64,000 bases of DNA from Takifugu bimaculatus (taxonomy: Eukaryota; Chordata; Actinopteri; Tetraodontiformes; Tetraodontidae), in the NCBI GenBank assembly GCA_004026145.2, contig CP034995.1, positions 1,694,226-1,758,225 on the forward strand, written 5' to 3'. The position numbers and the translations under genes are program-made. Within the stretch, counting starts at the first letter, position 1. Every line of letters starts with the position of its first letter. Positions 11,819 to 25,500 of the stretch are shown piece after piece. Below the pieces are notes generated by a model. That model did not search any database. It saw nothing but the letters and a program-made list of their open reading frames with translations, and was not told the origin of the DNA.

Positions 11819-13886
11819 ATGTTGAATGTGTGTTTGAGGCTGCTTGTGCTCTTCCCACTGGTTTGCTGCGTGCCATCTCCATCCAGACCCCCATCCAGAA
11901 TCTGCAGGCGATGCTGTGACTTCCAGGAGTCCCCAGCCACCGCGGCGCAGTACCAGATCCCCGAGGTCCGCACCGTCATCAACATGACAATCCTCAAAGG
12001 TAGCCAGAACCAGGACTAAGGGTCCGTTATTTTCCAAATGGATGCACATGTTCAGACTCCCTGTTTCCTGATTTGTTGTTCTTATATGTTTGGGCTCAGT
12101 GAGTCAGGACAGAAAAACAACTGATCGAAATCTGTTACTAACATCCCCAAACCGCGCAGTCACATCTAGAACATCTGCGTCTAATATGAGAGGCCTCTTG
12201 GCTGAGAGAGTAGCTCAGTCCAGATGATGTGTCATCATTCTGCCCTCCACCCTGGACTCCTCTGGTACTTGACCAAGCCAAATCTGCTCCAACCCGCATG
12301 GAAACCCTCAGCTATTCAGGCTGGAGAGGCTGTTTCTTCTTGTTTTAGGCAGGAACGGTCCAAGTGCACACACACTTCTGGATATTTAAGGAGTGTGCAC
12401 ACACCCAAGTCCATGTCTTTGTAATGCAATGTTTTTAGGAAGGTGCTTTATCTCCTTCACCCTCCTGTTAAGCAGATTTTCCTGTTGTTAATCACGTCAC
12501 TAAAGGTTTCTGTCAGATCTGCTCTGTCCGCTCGCTTATTTGTCGGTTCGTCAGTTCATTATAAATGCTGTGGCAATAATAATGGTCAAACATTTACGGT
12601 ACAGGATGCAATTTTCTCCCTGTCTCTGCCTGTTAGTCATTGCTCATTAAAAAAGCTCCAAGCCTACAGACTACTCATTGTAATTACTCTTGTAACTGGG
12701 GGAGCTGTTCGCGGCTACCGGGGACACAAATATAGAGAACATAACATGATCTCGCTGCATAAACTACAATAGAAACCTGCTCATCCGGGCCTGAGACAAA
12801 CCCATACCTTGAAATGCTCTCTTTCAACAGTCACTTTGCCTTTGGAACCTTTTCAAGGCCTCAAAAACGTGGCTTCTATATCCAGGAGGACCCAAGGTTG
12901 CAGGTTGCAGAGGAAGAAAGCAGTGTGGAAAATATTCTCTCCATCTTTGTTTCCTTCTGTTGTCCCTCCTTCTCCTATTCTTGTTCATGGAGTAGCTAAA
13001 TGAGCAGTGACAATCCAGTTTGTTTACATCTGAAGGCGGCAGTAAGAATCTTCCCCAGCCGCTAACATTTCATTCAGCAGCGGTGACAGGAGGATGTACG
13101 ACAAGCTCATCCATCATTTTAAAAGCCTGCTGTCACCTCAGATCTAAATTTAAAATCCTGGAGTTCAGTTTGTGTGACAGAATAACAGAACACAACCAGG
13201 AAGGAAGGAATTAAGAAGGGAGGGAGGGAAGGAAGGAAGGAGGGAATTTCTATTGCAGTTCTTCCTGGTTATAGAAGAAAATATTGAGATGAAAATGGTT
13301 TTGCATCTTTTTACTTGTGCTTTTCTTTATCCATGCAGGCGATAAAGGAGACAAAGGGGACAAGGGCACACCTGGAAAACCTGGGCTAGAAGGACCTCCA
13401 GGTGCCCGAGGACCCCCTGGGTCTAAAGGCAGCAAAGGCCAGGTGGGGGCCCCTGGAGACCCCTGCAAAATCCCTCACTCTTCCTTCTCTGTGGGACGGC
13501 GCAAGTCCCTCCACAGCGTGGAGTACTACCAGGCGCTGGTGTTCGACACGGTCTTCGTCAACGTCCACGAGCACTTCAACATGTTCAAGGGAAAATTCTA
13601 CTGCTACGTGCCGGGCATCTACTTCTTCAATGTCAACATCCACACCTGGAATTTCAAGGAAACCTACCTCCACCTGATGCACAACGACAAAGAGCAGGTG
13701 ATCCTGTACGCGCAGCCCAGCGAGCGCTCCATCATGCAGAGCCAGAGCGTCATGATGGATCTGGCCCTGAACGACGAGGTCTGGGTTCGGCTTTACAAGC
13801 GCGAGAGGGAAAATGCGGTTTACAGCGATGACGTGGATGTTTACATCACCTTCAACGGATACCTGGTGGCACCGAGTGTCCAGTGA
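11819..13886 (+). CDS. c1qtnf6: Complement C1q tumour necrosis factor-related protein 6 (CTRP6)
   Basis: Secreted collagen-like adipokine-type protein. Two coding exons: 11819-11999 and 13339-13886, joined through a GGC glycine codon, giving 242 residues. The first exon carries the start codon and a hydrophobic leader (MLNVCLRLLVLFPLVCC), followed by a double-Cys RRCCDF motif and the segment VINMTILKG that precedes the collagen region in CTRP6. The second exon has 14 Gly-X-Y triplets (GDKGDKGDKGTPGKP onwards, ending GAPGDP) and then a globular C1q domain with FSVGRRKSLHS, ILYAQPSERSIMQSQSVM, DEVWVRLYKRERENAVYS and a final ITFNGYLVAPSVQ. The C1q domain and the placing of the first exon fit CTRP6 rather than other CTRPs; the neighbourhood also supports this. 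Members usually form trimers through the C1q head. The reading frame is intact. Confidence 0.93.
13200..13247. repeat. GGAA/GGGA-type purine repeat
   Basis: Imperfect GGAAGGAA and GGGAGGGA units within the c1qtnf6 intron, about 90 bases before the second coding exon. Confidence 0.8.
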
Positions 13887-14205
13887 AAGACGGTGTATTT
13901 ACTGCCGATTCAGCTTTTTTGCCAAGAAGAAAAAAAACTGGAGCGGACATTAACATTTGGTGCTTATTATTAATTCCTCTCAGAGTGGAGAGAATCGTTA
14001 TGTGTTTCTTCAATGCCAAAATCACAAAAGGGCCAAAGGAAAAGCAGCAGAGCACACAATTAGGAAGGAATGCTTAATTACTTCCTTTGCACTACAAATA
14101 CATTTTTGTACAAAGTTGATTTTCTTTCCTGCTTCTATGATCTGCTGCTTTACTTCCTGCATCAGGGACCGTTTAAAAGAATTTTCCGTTATTCAGGAAT
14201 AAAAA
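13887..14205 (+). terminator. c1qtnf6 3' UTR and polyadenylation signal
   Basis: After the stop codon an AT-rich stretch runs to an AATAAA at 14198-14203. No other coding frame is credible here. Use of the signal is inferred. Confidence 0.55.
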
Positions 14206-17200
14206 AAACCTTCTGACTGATGTTTTGGACCAGTCTGCGTCGCTGGGACTTGCGTTGGTGTCCACCTTCCGCCCATCATCAGGGATCTGATCCATTGGTG
14301 CTGCAAACTCGCTGCCAAAAGCAATTCTCCCTCATGACCAGCGCATGTCCACGCCAACCTGGTGTCCCCCTGGGAGTGTTTGGGTGTGTTTTTGATTCAG
14401 ACCCACTGGTGTCGAAGACAAGGGGGGAGACGTGAGTGGCCAAAATAAACACGGTTCTTCTGCCAAGGGCACGGTGCACCTGCGGCAGTGGGGCGCAGTG
14501 ATCTGATTGGTTTGTTGCCATGGTTATTTCACAAATTCTCTGATTGACTCGTACAACTAGCAAAATCAGCTTTTCCCCAGCCTCCAGCAACAGAGGTGGA
14601 GCAGCGTCCTGTGATCGCACATCTGCATTCGATTCCCTGCATTAACAGTTTATGTATTCAGGGAAGCACAATCAGATTGGAAGTACAGAAAAACTGTGCA
14701 CAGAAATAAAATAAAAAACACTCACCCCAAGAACAGATGCGATCTTCTGAAACACACTGATCCCATTAGCTGCCTCGTGTACGGGAGCGTATGGAGTCGG
14801 AAGATTGTCCACAGGATGATGTTGAAGGAAAGTCTATCAAAGGTTGCAGCAGAAAGGACTTTTGGGAAGTCTCTTCTGCCGGCTACAGGTGCTGCTCACA
14901 AGTTCTGGATCATCTGGTCAGAGCTGTACCACTAAAACCCTCACCGGTTCATTGTTAGGATTCAGCAAAGCCAAACATGTTAAGGTGAAGATCATTCATG
15001 AGAACTGCAGGAAGCCACAGTGGAACCACATACTTTAAGCTGCAGAGCAGTTTTTGTCCGTGTTCTAACAGTCCTGCATAGATGGATTTGTGGTTGTAAA
15101 GATTTCTCTTTGCTCGGCACCAAAGACCCTCTTTTTTTTTGGATAAAATAAATGTTTTGCACATTTTGTCAGCTTTCTAATTTGTGAAAGAATTGCAGCA
15201 TCCAGCTCAACACAAGGCCTTTCAACTGCGACACTCTAGCCCACGAAGGCAAAAAAATAAAAATAAATAATAAATAAAATTTGAGGATTAAGTCTGCAAA
15301 GCTGGTTAACTCTGCAACAAACAGACAAACTGACTCTGAAACTCACAGAGACAGGAGCATGCCAGCTCCATCTGTTGGGCCATATCTCTCCTATTAGCTG
15401 TAATTCCATCCTTGGGGAGCCTGGCAGCAGGAAAAGCAGACCGCGGTGTTGTAAATACTTTAAGCCTTGAGTAGAGATCTCAAAAGCTCTTGTGGGAAAC
15501 AAAGAAGATTTTCTGAAGAGTTTCCTGGATGTTGTCCCAGTGTTCCAACAGGGCGACACCAGCTAAATGAGTCTTAAAAACTGCAGTTTTCTTTCTTTCA
15601 TTATTTGACCACAATCAGGTGCAAATAATGTAAAAATAATGGAGGAAGTGTGTAATTAAACTGTCCGGACCAGGTTCCTGGACCATGTAGACATCATCCA
15701 GAAGCCATTTGCCAGTGAAGAGATAGATTTAGTTCAGGTGTCTGTATGGGTAAACCACATTCTTCTGTTGGCCCCCTGAGCTGTTTTTGGAAGGCTGTCA
15801 TCAGGGCACGTCGAGACCCCTGGAGGGCGTTTTCATCTGCAAATATTTAAGCACATGTTCTCTCCACCCGAAGGGCTATTCAACACTTGCCTCACCAGAA
15901 AATGTGGAAACGCTCAACTTTCACGAAAAATTACACGCAGATTAGCTAAAAATCACATTTCCAGCATCACAATTATGCCTCATTTTGGGCCATTTAGGTC
16001 GGCGATGGAAGATTAAGCCAAAGAAAGCTCAGTTTGCTCACATTTAACATGCATTTATTGAAGATGCGTCGTGGAAATAAGCAGACAGCGTCAGTCCTCT
16101 CAGACCTCTCAGCATTCTCCCTGCACATCTGCAGTTATGTAACTGAGTCAACTTCAACTCAGAAATTAAACTTTCGATGTTCTAAGACACTGAAGACTGT
16201 TAAAAGACTGATTTATTTAGGTCTTGAAGGCTGAGCCCTGCAGCTGACAGCAGATCTCAAGGCTGGTAACTGGAACAAGAAAGTCCTGAAGCCTGATCAC
16301 AACCATGTGACCTCTGACCATGCTCATCTGTCACAAAGAGAAAAGACCGAAGAGCGAAGGAGGAGGACACGGAGATATAAATCCTTTACTGGTCCAGATC
16401 GCCCAATAAAATAACAAAACAACACCCCTATAAAAAAGAAAAGCTAACAGGCTCTGGTTTCCCCATCTAGAGAGAAATGCAGCAGAGAGGCAGGCTGAGA
16501 CGCAGCTCCCTCACCTCTTAGACAACCTGCAGGATCTTTAAGAGTGACATGTCAGCTAATGGAGCTGCAGCGAGCTCACTCTGTGAAACTTCTGCCTGTA
16601 GAAAAGGTTTCCTGTTACGTTTTCTCACCTGCTGTGTTCTTAGCGCCTCTGCTAACAATGCTAACAATATTAACAGCTGGAGGTGCCGTTGTCTCCTCTT
16701 AAAACATTGTTGCTCTCCCTCTAGCTAAGAGCAAACTAGAACCAACTGGACCACATTTATACTCAGTTTATACAGTCTTCTTTTAGGATTCAGGATTTTA
16801 GAACCAATATCCTTTGATAAAGCAAACATTAAATTGTCTTTAAACAGAATTTAACAGAATTGAATAACTGATAATAGCTATGAGGTTGCGATCCCTCTGA
16901 ATCTGCCAAAGCAAACCACTTTCCGCTCATGTCATCTTACCATAATCAAACAAATGCATGTTTTCTGTGCTGTGCAAGTGCCTTCGCTCACCTCATTAAG
17001 CTGTCACCTTTTCTTGCTTCTGGCTGGATAAAGGAGCTCTTTGGTTGTCAACGGCTGATAGACCTCCATCATGACTGGAGGCAGCACAGCAGGTGCTTCA
17101 ACTGCCGCCCTGCGTTGGTGCTGTGGAGGTGAATGCGCACGTATCAGGAACTTTGCTGTTGCCGTCAGGTGTGAACTGACAGATGACGGCCGTGACGGGA

Positions 17201-17227
17201 GATGCACGGTGATGAGTTTGTCTAACC
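14206..17227. other. Intergenic, no gene recognised
   Basis: Unique-looking AT-rich sequence. Open frames are short, overlap on both strands and carry no recognisable motif. Confidence 0.55.
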
Positions 17228-17711
17228 CAGGCATGGGCAAACTAAGGCCCGGGGGCCACACGCGGCCCGTTAAACGTTTTAATCCGGCCCGCCAAACTTG
17301 AACAATTAAATGAATAAACCTTGTTAATGTTAAATTTTCACTGCAATTCTGGTGTTTTCCCACTAGAAAAAAGACAGTCAGGAGGAGAGTGATGGTGATA
17401 TCCTGAAGGATAACAGAACTTTCAGTGCTTTAAAATAGAAATGGTTATTAATTTTTTTTAAAAAGGCACATTTTATTCATTTGATTTTAAGTGTTTTAAG
17501 ACTCATTCCAAAGTCAGATATTTTGTTGTAATGCTTCTCTTCATTTTCATTTGAAATTAAAGCACATGTTTTCTCCATATCCCAAGTTGTGTATTTTTTC
17601 TCCAATGAGGTTACCAAAGCAGTCCATCCATCCATCTGCTCCTGGTCCGGCCCCTTTGTCAAATGTTAGAACCCATTGTGGCCCACGAATCAAAATGTTT
17701 GCCCACCCCTG
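17228..17711. mobile_element. hAT-type MITE (non-autonomous, 484 bp) with 8-bp target duplication
   Basis: The left end reads CAGGCATGGGCAAACT and the right end, in reverse complement, CAGGGGTGGGCAAACA, so 13 of 16 positions match. Both ends continue into GGCCCG/CGGCCC-rich subterminal sequence typical of this MITE type. The element is flanked by a perfect 8-bp direct repeat, GTCTAACC, at 17220-17227 and 17712-17719. There is no transposase coding. Eight-base duplications and CAG...CTG ends are hallmarks of hAT elements; the central TA of the target site fits the Buster subgroup. Confidence 0.92.
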
Positions 17712-18421
17712 GTCTAACCTGTGAGGAGACAACTCCAAACTATCTCCTTTAATTGACCCAATAAGTTCAAATGTAATGACTCAATTCCTAAAATGTGACT
17801 TTTGTGGCGAAATATCACACCAAATAAATCCACATTTCAATTGTTTGTTAATGAAATGGAGGTGGAGTCAGACGCAAGGAAATATTTAAAATTGCATTCT
17901 CTGAGTGTCAAATGGATGTTGACCGAAGGGAAGTTCGACCTACAAGCAACAACCAAGGGAAACTAACTGAGCAGAAAAACGAGCTTAGTTCCCATTGTAG
18001 CATATGATCATGTCTGATTAGGAGAAGCACCAATGTGTTATTTGAGCAAATAAGTTTATAAAAACTCAGCATGTTTGTTTCAAATGTTTCACCTTTTGAT
18101 CTGGGTTGGAGAAACTCACATTTTTCTGTGCTGAGCTCCCACCCCTGCACTCCTGCCTGCATTCATTTAACGTGCACACACACCCCCAACCTTTCTGGCT
18201 GCATTGCTCTCCTCTGTGCTGGAAAATGATAGAGCAGCGTGCCGACCCCGCCCTGCCTCAGAAATAACTGTACCAAAATACACACACGCACCTCCATCAT
18301 CATACAGAAGCTAACCCGTCTACTGGGCCAGAGGTCATCAGTAATCACAGCAAATCTGGCTCTGCTGCAGCCCCCCAGAGTCTTCCATCTGCAGGAGGGG
18401 AGGCATGTCCCATCCCTGTTG

Positions 18422-18424
<3 letters not shown>

Positions 18425-18497
<73 letters not shown>
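18425..18497. repeat. (CA)n microsatellite
   Basis: About 36 uninterrupted AC units. The long Cys-Val or His-Thr open frames across it are translation artefacts. Confidence 0.97.
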
Positions 18498-18498
<1 letters not shown>

Positions 18499-19194
18499 CA
18501 CAGGTCTCCGTCCCCCAGCAGCCTGGATTTATCTTCTATTTTGGTGTCATTCCATCTAAACTTCACAGGAAAAAAAGATGCACAGGCACTGCGGGAGGCA
18601 GAGGAACACAAACGTAATCATATTTAGAAGCAGGCAGAGCAGTCGGTGCCATGGCGATGAAGATGGGAGATGACAGGAACACAGGCTGGGAGTGAAGCGG
18701 AGCGCTCCAGTTTGATGGGAAGTCAACAAACACAAAAGCGAACGATGCTTTATTCATCCTCCTGTATATTTGAATACATTAAATTGTTTTTCTCTTCACT
18801 GCGATGCCTCCAGCTGCCGCTCCTTCTACGATGGGAAAAACAGCCACAAGCGAGCCGCATTACCACACAAATCAACATCCTTATATTTGCAGAATAAAGA
18901 TAAATATATAAGACTCGGCAGCTTCATCTTATTACGTCAGGGGGACTCACTTTTCCATGTGAAAATCAGTATTTGCGTAGGTTGTTGCTGCCTTAATTAC
19001 AGCTAAATGTTAAGTGTGTTCATTAGTCAACACGTGTACTTTGGGTCACGCATTGTAATCAGTTTAGACTAATTATCATTTGGTCTTTTTTTAACAGCTG
19101 GGCGTCCTTTTAATTCTCACTCAGAGGAGAAATAGCTGAATGCTAAAGTCTGGAGTGGTGACAGACACTTTCATCATTGTATTGGATGCAGAGG

Positions 19195-19300
19195 TACCAG
19201 AACGCTGCAGGTCGGATCCCCTTGCTGTGTTTCCTGCAGGGCCAGCTTACCAGAACGCTGCAGGTCGGATCCCCTTGCTGTGTTTCCTGCAGGGCCAGCT
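19195..19300. repeat. Perfect 53-bp tandem duplication
   Basis: Two directly adjacent identical copies, 19195-19247 and 19248-19300, each starting TACCAGAACGCTG and ending GCAGGGCCAGCT. I found no mismatch between them. Confidence 0.95.
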
Positions 19301-21049
19301 CTGTTCATTCTTAGCGTGTCGCCGTTTCCTGCCTCAGTTCTAGGCTACTTTTCAACTGACATTTTAAATCAGTTTTCCATATGTGCCAACACAAGTCAGG
19401 GAGCAACTTGTTAATTTAAAGGAGGAATGCTGCTGAAATGCTAATGCTGCCATTAGCAATTATAAAAGAAACAAAGAGCTCGCTGAAAGCTGTAGGGAAT
19501 AAATTTATCGATTGCCTCTGGCTGGTTGCTGATGGAAACAAAAAAATATGGAAGGAGCCAAAGTGATGCAAGGTTGATTAATGTGCATCAGTAGCTAGTT
19601 TGCATTTGTCTCATGATTTAATAAACTTCCTTTATGCCTTACAACTGCTGCACAGCTCTAAAATTGGACTTAAACTAAGTTAAAAACCTGCTGTAACAAG
19701 ATTTTATTCATCTTACTCTTGTGTCTTTCCCCACAAAAGCCACTAAGATGTTTGATTCTGACAATGGATGAGGTGGAGGTCTCAGAACTCATGAATTATT
19801 GGCACTCTGATGTAATGAGCAAACAGTGTAAACCTGTTGAAGATGATTGTCTTGAGTTGGAGACTCCCCATTTTACAATTTTTACAGGACCTAATTCCTT
19901 ATTAGGTCTGATGGGACATTAGAGTGTTTAACCGTGCAAAAATTGCCTCTTTGTATATCTCTGTTCCCTAGTCTGCAGCTGCTTGCATTTACTGCATCTC
20001 TCGATGGGCTCTAGGGCCACCCCACCTCCACTTCACACCCAGAGATCGACCGTGGTACGCACCACGCCAAATGTGATTGACGCTGTCACACCCTGGATGA
20101 CTGTGGCTGATGCAAATGCAGACATTCAACAGATGTTTGGATGTGAAGCAGCGCAAAACGACTTTTTTTCTGAAGACTCTGACGCGTCCTTATGGTGCAC
20201 CCATGTGTGCTGCAGTGCTGCTCTCTAGTGGTTGGAGGGACAGAGTCTGCAAATCCCCCCCTTTCCCCCCAGCTAACACAAACACTGACCGCAAACTTCA
20301 TTTAAAATTAATTTATTATATGTCTTTGTCATAGAACTTTTTGTTCATGGTTAACATACAGCCATTCATATAGAGAACAAATAAGATCCTGTTTTCATCA
20401 ATTTCAATTAACTTAGAAATTTACACTCTTTGTGACCCTGCAGAGGAGAGAAAAAGAAAAGTATTGTGTGTTTTACTTCCACCTGAGGGGAGAGCGCCCG
20501 CCGTGGGGTGTTGTCCTCCTCCTCCTCTTTCTCTCTTTCACTGGTTTGGCTGAACAGACGTGGAAGAAAGTGCACACCTGAACGCACTGGCGCCGTGATG
20601 AACGCAGGCAGGAGTGCGACATGCACTGGGAGCGACTGTCTCCCCCCGCTCACATCTACACATTCGGTTTACACACGTTCTCGCGCCACTGACGGAGACC
20701 ACCAGCAAATATAACAGCACAAACTCAGAAATGGTTCCAGAGACAAATCATCAGAGCCCCCGTAATGATATAAAAAAATAAAACTTTGTGACCAGTTACA
20801 ATCATTATCAGTGCACGAAGGAAGATGGAGACAGTAAATTATATTTCTTTGTTGTAGAATTAATAAAATTAAATTTTGGTTATATTTAAACACACTTAAA
20901 AACAACAACAACCCCCCCAAACCCAGACTGTAAATCCTAATAAAAGAAGGTGGTTTAAAAATCTGATAAATACGGCAACATGGTGGAAAAGTGAAGAGCG
21001 GATATGAACTTGGCAAAGGTCCCTGTTAGTGAACCTAAATCAGTCAACG

Positions 21050-21075
21050 TTGTGTGTGTGTGTGTGTGTGTGTGT
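21050..21075. repeat. (TG)n microsatellite
   Basis: About 13 pure TG units. Confidence 0.9.
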
Positions 21076-21891
21076 ACCACAGTTACCACTGAAGCAGTAC
21101 ACCTCTGGGGGACCTGTGGTCAGGGTCTTTCCCTCCCCAGTACTGGAGGGGGCTCTTTACCATGACCTATGACAAGCTATTTATGATGAAGATTAGTTGA
21201 TAAATGATGAATCTGTGGAGAGTGTCCCTGTAGCTGGGACCTGAGCTTCACTCTGAGGATCTTTATGTGCTGTTCATGAACAAATAATAACAGTGCTTAA
21301 GACACATGTCATGGTAAACGGTAACACCTTTTTCAAAAAAATGAAATATCACAACCCACATGTGTTTATGTACTAAATTTAACTATAAGAACAAACAACA
21401 TCCCCACGATAAGGTGCAATCCAGAGTTTGACAGGCAGGACGATTATGTGCATTTCCGCATGCATCGCAATTGAAAAAGCCTCAGAGGTGCTTCAGGTGA
21501 CTACATATATTCAACAACTGCACTTCTGAGAAGAAAATGCCAGTTGTATAATTTGGGGGAACTATGAAAACGAGTAGCATCACTTTGTTGAAACAAAAAA
21601 AAAGACACAAAAAGGCAGATTTTCACCCATATGCTGGGATTTTCTCTGGCCCAAACTTGATTTCAGAGGCTGAACAAAGCACTTTTTTTTCTTCCTTTTT
21701 CTTTTTAATGGTGAGCTTTCACAGCTCTCACACAACAGTGAGAGCACAAACAGAGCAGCTACAGTAGTCTGAGTGTTTGACCAGCAGGGGACACGTCCAC
21801 GAGACCAGAGTCAAAATAAATAAATCAGCTAAAAACAGAGGGTGTACTGACTGTTCTTTGCCTGCACGGATGGATGGCTGGATGGAGGAGC

Positions 21892-21900
21892 GTGTGTGTG

Positions 21901-21934
<34 letters not shown>
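21892..21934. repeat. (TG)n microsatellite, one interruption
   Basis: TG units with a CC interruption near 21901. It is the left arm of an opposed TG/CA pair with the next tract. Confidence 0.93.
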
Positions 21935-21937
<3 letters not shown>

Positions 21938-22051
21938 AGAAAATTAGGCTGAAACATTTTTAAAAAAAACAAAAAAACACCAACAATATAAAACCCACTT
22001 CACAGAATCAACAGATGTAAAGGACCAGTCAGGTGGAGAAGAGAGTGGGTT

Positions 22052-22052
<1 letters not shown>

Positions 22053-22131
<79 letters not shown>
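22053..22131. repeat. (AC)n microsatellite, about 39 units
   Basis: The longest uninterrupted dinucleotide tract in the window. It lies about 120 bases from a TG tract, so the two are complementary in inverted orientation. Confidence 0.97.
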
Positions 22132-22132
<1 letters not shown>

Positions 22133-22529
22133 CCTTGTAAAGATATTAAATATCAAGCTGCCAAGTAGATGAAGTCAAAACTAAAAAAAACAAGTCTCAC
22201 AGCTCCGCCATAAAAATTCGAAATTCTAGGACAAAAACATCGAGTGCAAATAAAACAAATAAAAAAGGGCCTTTTAAAAAGCCTGAGAGTGGTGGTACAT
22301 GTGGGAAATGGCGAGTGTAAGGATGTTTTCTCTCCCGTCTCTCATTCTAAATGCACAGCCCTGCTAAAGCCCCCCACCCCAACATCCAGAATACTGGGTT
22401 CTCTGCACAAGATCGCATCCAGGGAAACAACAGTAATAAAGCTACTCGCTCAGCAAATGGAAGGTCCACGATGCAGAGCTAAATCTGAGGCCCGCAGCAA
22501 AGATGGCAGGAGATGCATCGAGGTGCCAC

Positions 22530-22561
22530 ATACATGTATATCATCATACGTGTATATCATC
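22530..22561. repeat. 16-bp tandem duplication
   Basis: ATACATGTATATCATC is followed directly by ATACGTGTATATCATC, with one mismatch. Confidence 0.85.
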
Positions 22562-25500
22562 AGCTGTTCCCGTAATGCATTTTCCCTTCCATGAGATCTC
22601 CACTGAAGCCAGTGGGAGTTCAAAAGCGATGATGACAACATTGCGTGCATATTTTAGCCGTATTGTGCCGGCTCCTCCGCAGACACACACCCACACTCAT
22701 TCCCTACCTTTCACTCTCGGGCCAGTGTGCCTGAGCTCTCATCTCTGTGTCCATCTGTCTCCGCGGCGTCACGCCGACTCTCTTGTTTTTGATCTGCAGC
22801 GTCACAACATATGGGCTCCCGCGACAGTCTCCCAACACTCCTGCACCCACCCCGAGCCAACAATCTGTCCTGAAATGACACCTGAACGGCTCCCTCTCCT
22901 AACCGCACGCCTCCCTCAAAGGGGACCTACCGGATTCTTTAGTAAATCAAATTTAGAGCCACTTTTTGATAAATTTTACTACATTAAAGCCAGTTTGACT
23001 GTGTAAATTCCATCCAACCTTTGGGTATTCACGACTCCCGAGAGCTGGATGGCTTCTAACTGCTTGTCTTAGAAATAGGCCAAATCAGCATAAACAAAGT
23101 TCTTAGCAGAATCCAGTGATGAGTTTCTTTTTCCTGTTTCATGCTGTAAATTGTTAGCCTAATGGTATCCAGTCAAGCGGAATGTTTTGCTTTGATGTGT
23201 CCAGATGTCTGCCTCCTACGTTGGAATCCACAGGAAATTCTTTTGTGGTTTTTCGCAACTTTAGCATTTCTTCTCAGGAATAACTCCACAGAACATGGAG
23301 TCGACGAGTTTAACAGGAAGTATTTCTCTGGTTTATTCTTTGGTAGAAAGAATGATCACAGGATATCTGGGCCGCTTGAAAAAAGGGAGGAGGAGTTTTA
23401 TCAACTGGGGTAAACCTGTGTCAGTGTTTCCAGTGTCAGACTCCCTATTTCCTCCTTCCTTCCTTCCACTCAGCTGCAGCTACAAGAGAGACTGTGTGCG
23501 CTGCTTTGCACAATGATGTGCACGGTGCAGTAACATTGTGCACGCTTCCTGATCATGCAGGAGCCACAAAACAGAATAAATCGCTATTGTCTAAGTGACC
23601 CTTTCCTCACACTGGCTCTGGCAGGGCGGCAGAGTGGCGGCGGCACGTAAGGCTTTAATAGTGGACCAGAAATGATTGTGGGGGTGGGCTGGAGCGTGCA
23701 CGACACGCACACATGTGTAATCTTAGAAAACTTGTGTTACTGCAGACAAAACACTGACAGATAAAATTACAGAGTCCTTCTGGAGGTTTCTGACTCCTCG
23801 TCTCACTGTTATTAATAACTGAAAAGAACGACAGCGCTGGGCCGTAGCTCGGGGAGGAAGTGCTCCGTCTCTCTTACATTTATGCATCTTAAACATGATT
23901 TATTCCCTCGGTTCTGCTACCAGAAGCCACCATATCTTATTTTATTAGCGTGGACAGACTCACTGGCCTTAAATATCAAAGCTGCCCTCTTTTAAAATGT
24001 CCTCGAACAAACCTTTTTTTGGACATTTTAAATGCATTAACAGGCCAGCGGGGAGGATCTCACACCTCTTCAATCATTTAACATCACATCTCTTCTGCCA
24101 CCATCCCGCTTCAATGTAATGTTTTTGCACACAGGACGAGATGAGCCGCTCGCTTCATCCGGATGGTTTTCATTTTCCTCGCAGCCTGGACTTTCTCCCC
24201 CTCATCAAAGTGAAAAATCAGAACCATTTGGTCCAGATTATTAGCTCCCTCCTCTCCCGCGTGTCATAAGTACGCCTCATCCAATAAGGCTGTCATCACA
24301 AACAGCGGCTGAATCGCTGTATTATTTCTCAGAGGTCTCCTTCTGGATTTGTCTCTTTAATCTTGGCTGCCTTTGAACTGTGACACACTTTTTAGTCTTT
24401 TGTTTTCTGCCTTCGCTGTCTGGGTTTCTGCTCCTTAGGAGAACGGTGTGATCGCCACTTTTTCCAAGGAATCTGTCAAAGATGAGAATCTACAGAAACT
24501 TCCTCTTGCGAGAGCTTAGACGGAGCAGGACAGGACAGCAACAGACATCTTGACAACACTTTCGGACCTAAAACCCCAACGTAAAGCAGAAGGAACTCAT
24601 TTTCACCAAACCCATAACAGAACCTAAATCACAACAAAAATACATTTGCCTGATTACGTCAAGTCACATTTCAAGGCTGATTCCCGTCCCTCTGAGATTG
24701 AATACGGGTTTGCTTCTCAAGCCCAAACCCCCCCAACAGCTGCAGCAGCAACGCCACAAACCTGGAACAACTGTCTGCTGCCTTTTGGCTAATCGGCTTT
24801 TCCCAGTCACGGCGTGTTGATGGACACCACTGCAAAAGCTGAGGAAAAGTGTCTACGGTGGACAGAGTCCTCAGGAACGTGACAGCCACAGACGGAGAAC
24901 AACATATCTGCCAAATTGTCCACATTATCGACTGCTGCCAAGCGAGGTGAGGATTCCGGCACGGAGCCACGTTGGCAGCCGAAGGAAGCAAAGAGGCACT
25001 CAAGCCTGAATGTTGGGGATGATAAATGATCTTTGTGCCTTACTGTCCTGCAGAGAGATGAGGCGGAGAGAAGAGAAAAACACCTTTATCTCTGGAACGG
25101 AATGCTTATGAGGATTAACAGGAAATAGACACACGCCCAGCACGGCCAGTGAGTTTTTGACAGGGAAACATGGTATAAAATAGAATAGACCAAATGTTAA
25201 ATGAGTAATGAAAGAGTAAATTCAGAGCCTGTCAGCACTAATACTGAGACTGGCCTGTTCCGGTCCACACAGAGATTTCTGTTGGGGGGGTAAATATCTG
25301 GATGAGGGTGGTCATGGCCTAAGACAAACACCACATTGTAGAAGCATAAAGACACTTGATGGCATAAAACCAAAAACAGACTTCAAGAGTTGTTCTCAGA
25401 GTTTAGGATATCGAAAGAGGAGGAACCTTTTACAGGCAGGCAGGGAGTCAGTGTTGGCCTGAACTGAACCCACCCCCGCCATTCTGGCTTTTTCTGCATT

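Noticed and set aside
18163..18617. Open frames of Cys-Val or His-Thr repeats
   Set aside because: They are translations of the (CA)n tract. The same applies at 928-1136, 21944-22156 and 40579-40910.
22503..23006. 167-residue plus-strand frame
   Set aside because: No domain, no splice context; includes simple CACACA sequence.
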